Below are positions 63,656 to 64,000 of a stretch of DNA of 64,000 nt, in pieces. Origin of the DNA: Polaromonas sp. CF318 (lineage in GTDB: Bacteria > Pseudomonadota > Gammaproteobacteria > Burkholderiales > Burkholderiaceae_C). Under the pieces are notes generated by a model. It was not told where the DNA came from. It saw nothing but the letters and a program-made list of their open reading frames with translations, and searched no databases. The stretch is taken from NCBI RefSeq assembly GCF_000282655.1, contig NZ_AKIV01000074.1:62001-126000 (forward strand). The letters are read 5' to 3'. Every line of letters starts with the position of its first letter. Position 1 is the first letter of the stretch. The position numbers and the translations under genes were made by a program.

Positions 63656-64000
63656 CTAATGCCACCGGCGAAACGATTCAGAAGGCAGCTCGCCAAACAT
63701 TTGCTGGTAGTCGTGCGCGAAATGACCAAAATGCCAAAAACCCAGGTGCGTTGCAGCTTCCGTCACGGACGTGGCGGTTTTCAACGCCTGCCTGGCGGCG
63801 TTCAAGCGCACGGCGCGCAGATAAGCCAATGGGCTGATGCCCAGCGTCGTCTGAAAACCGTTTTGCAGGGTGCGCCGGCTCACACCCAGCTGTTGGCACA
63901 GCGCCAGCACACTGGGCGGCTGCTCCAGCTGCGCATGCACCAGCTCGCGGGCACGTCGCGTCAGCGTCCAATGCCCATGGGCGCCGACCGAGTCCGCGCT
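63656..64000 (-). CDS. AraC-family transcriptional regulator, C-terminal part (5' end outside window)
   Basis: The frame is open to base 64000; 114 codons are visible. Two helix-turn-helix motifs of the AraC/XylS family are seen: SVLALCQQLGVSRRTLQNGF and TSVTEAATHLGFWHFGHFAH, with the YLRAVRLNAARQAL linker helix between them. The protein ends FGELPSESFRRWH. The ligand domain lies beyond the window, so the signal is unknown. It converges on phnW with about 150 bases between, and could regulate a neighbouring locus. Confidence 0.93.
   Translation of the reverse strand, partial: SADSVGAHGHWTLTRRARELVHAQLEQPPSVLALCQQLGVSRRTLQNGFQTTLGISPLAYLRAVRLNAARQALKTATSVTEAATHLGFWHFGHFAHDYQQMFGELPSESFRRWH

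Overview
The window reads as a high-GC betaproteobacterial chromosome, most probably a member of the Comamonadaceae (Polaromonas/Rhodoferax-like). I base this on the GC-rich codon use, the recA-recX and sucC-sucD neighbourhoods, a DUF3717/DUF1289 protein, a TfpX/TfpZ pilin accessory gene, PglL-type ligase genes and compact GC-rich REP-like hairpins. The genus is inference; no rRNA or other marker is present. I see no tRNA, rRNA, CRISPR array, insertion sequence or prophage.

Region 1 (1-8.6 kb) is mostly housekeeping: the 3' end of purB, two small zinc-type proteins, a DUF2235 hydrolase, a TerC-family membrane protein preceded by a clear yybP-ykoY (Mn2+) riboswitch, a holin-like membrane protein, an M48 metallopeptidase with a TPR tail, a type IV pilin accessory protein and moaC.

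Region 2 (8.6-31.4 kb) is a surface-glycan and pilin locus. It holds a PglL-type ligase, a rightward cluster wzm-wzt plus three glycosyltransferase genes (visibly more A/T-rich than its surroundings), a leftward operon of glycosyltransferases, a sugar epimerase with an altered active site and a methyltransferase, a TMTC-like membrane glycosyltransferase, the type IV major pilin pilA with a near-consensus sigma-54 promoter, and three tandem TPR-OGT (GT41) glycosyltransferase genes.

Region 3 (31.4-41.2 kb) is a single leftward gene train: CHASE2 Ser/Thr kinase, PP2C phosphatase, tandem-FHA protein, CHASE2 adenylate cyclase, class II cAMP phosphodiesterase, and a GAF-domain PilB/GspE-like ATPase. 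Two second-messenger or phosphorylation systems, each with a writer and an eraser, converge next to a secretion/pilus-type motor. I consider this the strongest candidate for an undescribed system.

Region 4 (41.5-50.3 kb) is core metabolism and repair: a second TerC gene, sucD-sucC, argC, recX, recA with a candidate LexA box, a MarR regulator and a TctD/TctE-like two-component pair.

Region 5 (50.3-63.5 kb) is a divergent phosphonate locus centred on a GntR regulator and a palindromic operator. Rightward: a 2-aminoethylphosphonate (AEP) ABC transporter, a DinB-fold protein and the transaminase phnW. Leftward: gntR, phosphonoacetate hydrolase phnA, phosphonoacetaldehyde dehydrogenase phnY, a PhnZ-type HD oxygenase, a DMT exporter and a FAD/GcvT demethylase-like enzyme. 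The transporter and PhnW-PhnY-PhnA give a complete route from AEP to acetate and phosphate. The last three leftward genes suggest a second branch, possibly for hydroxylated or N-methylated AEP. The window ends in a truncated AraC-family gene.
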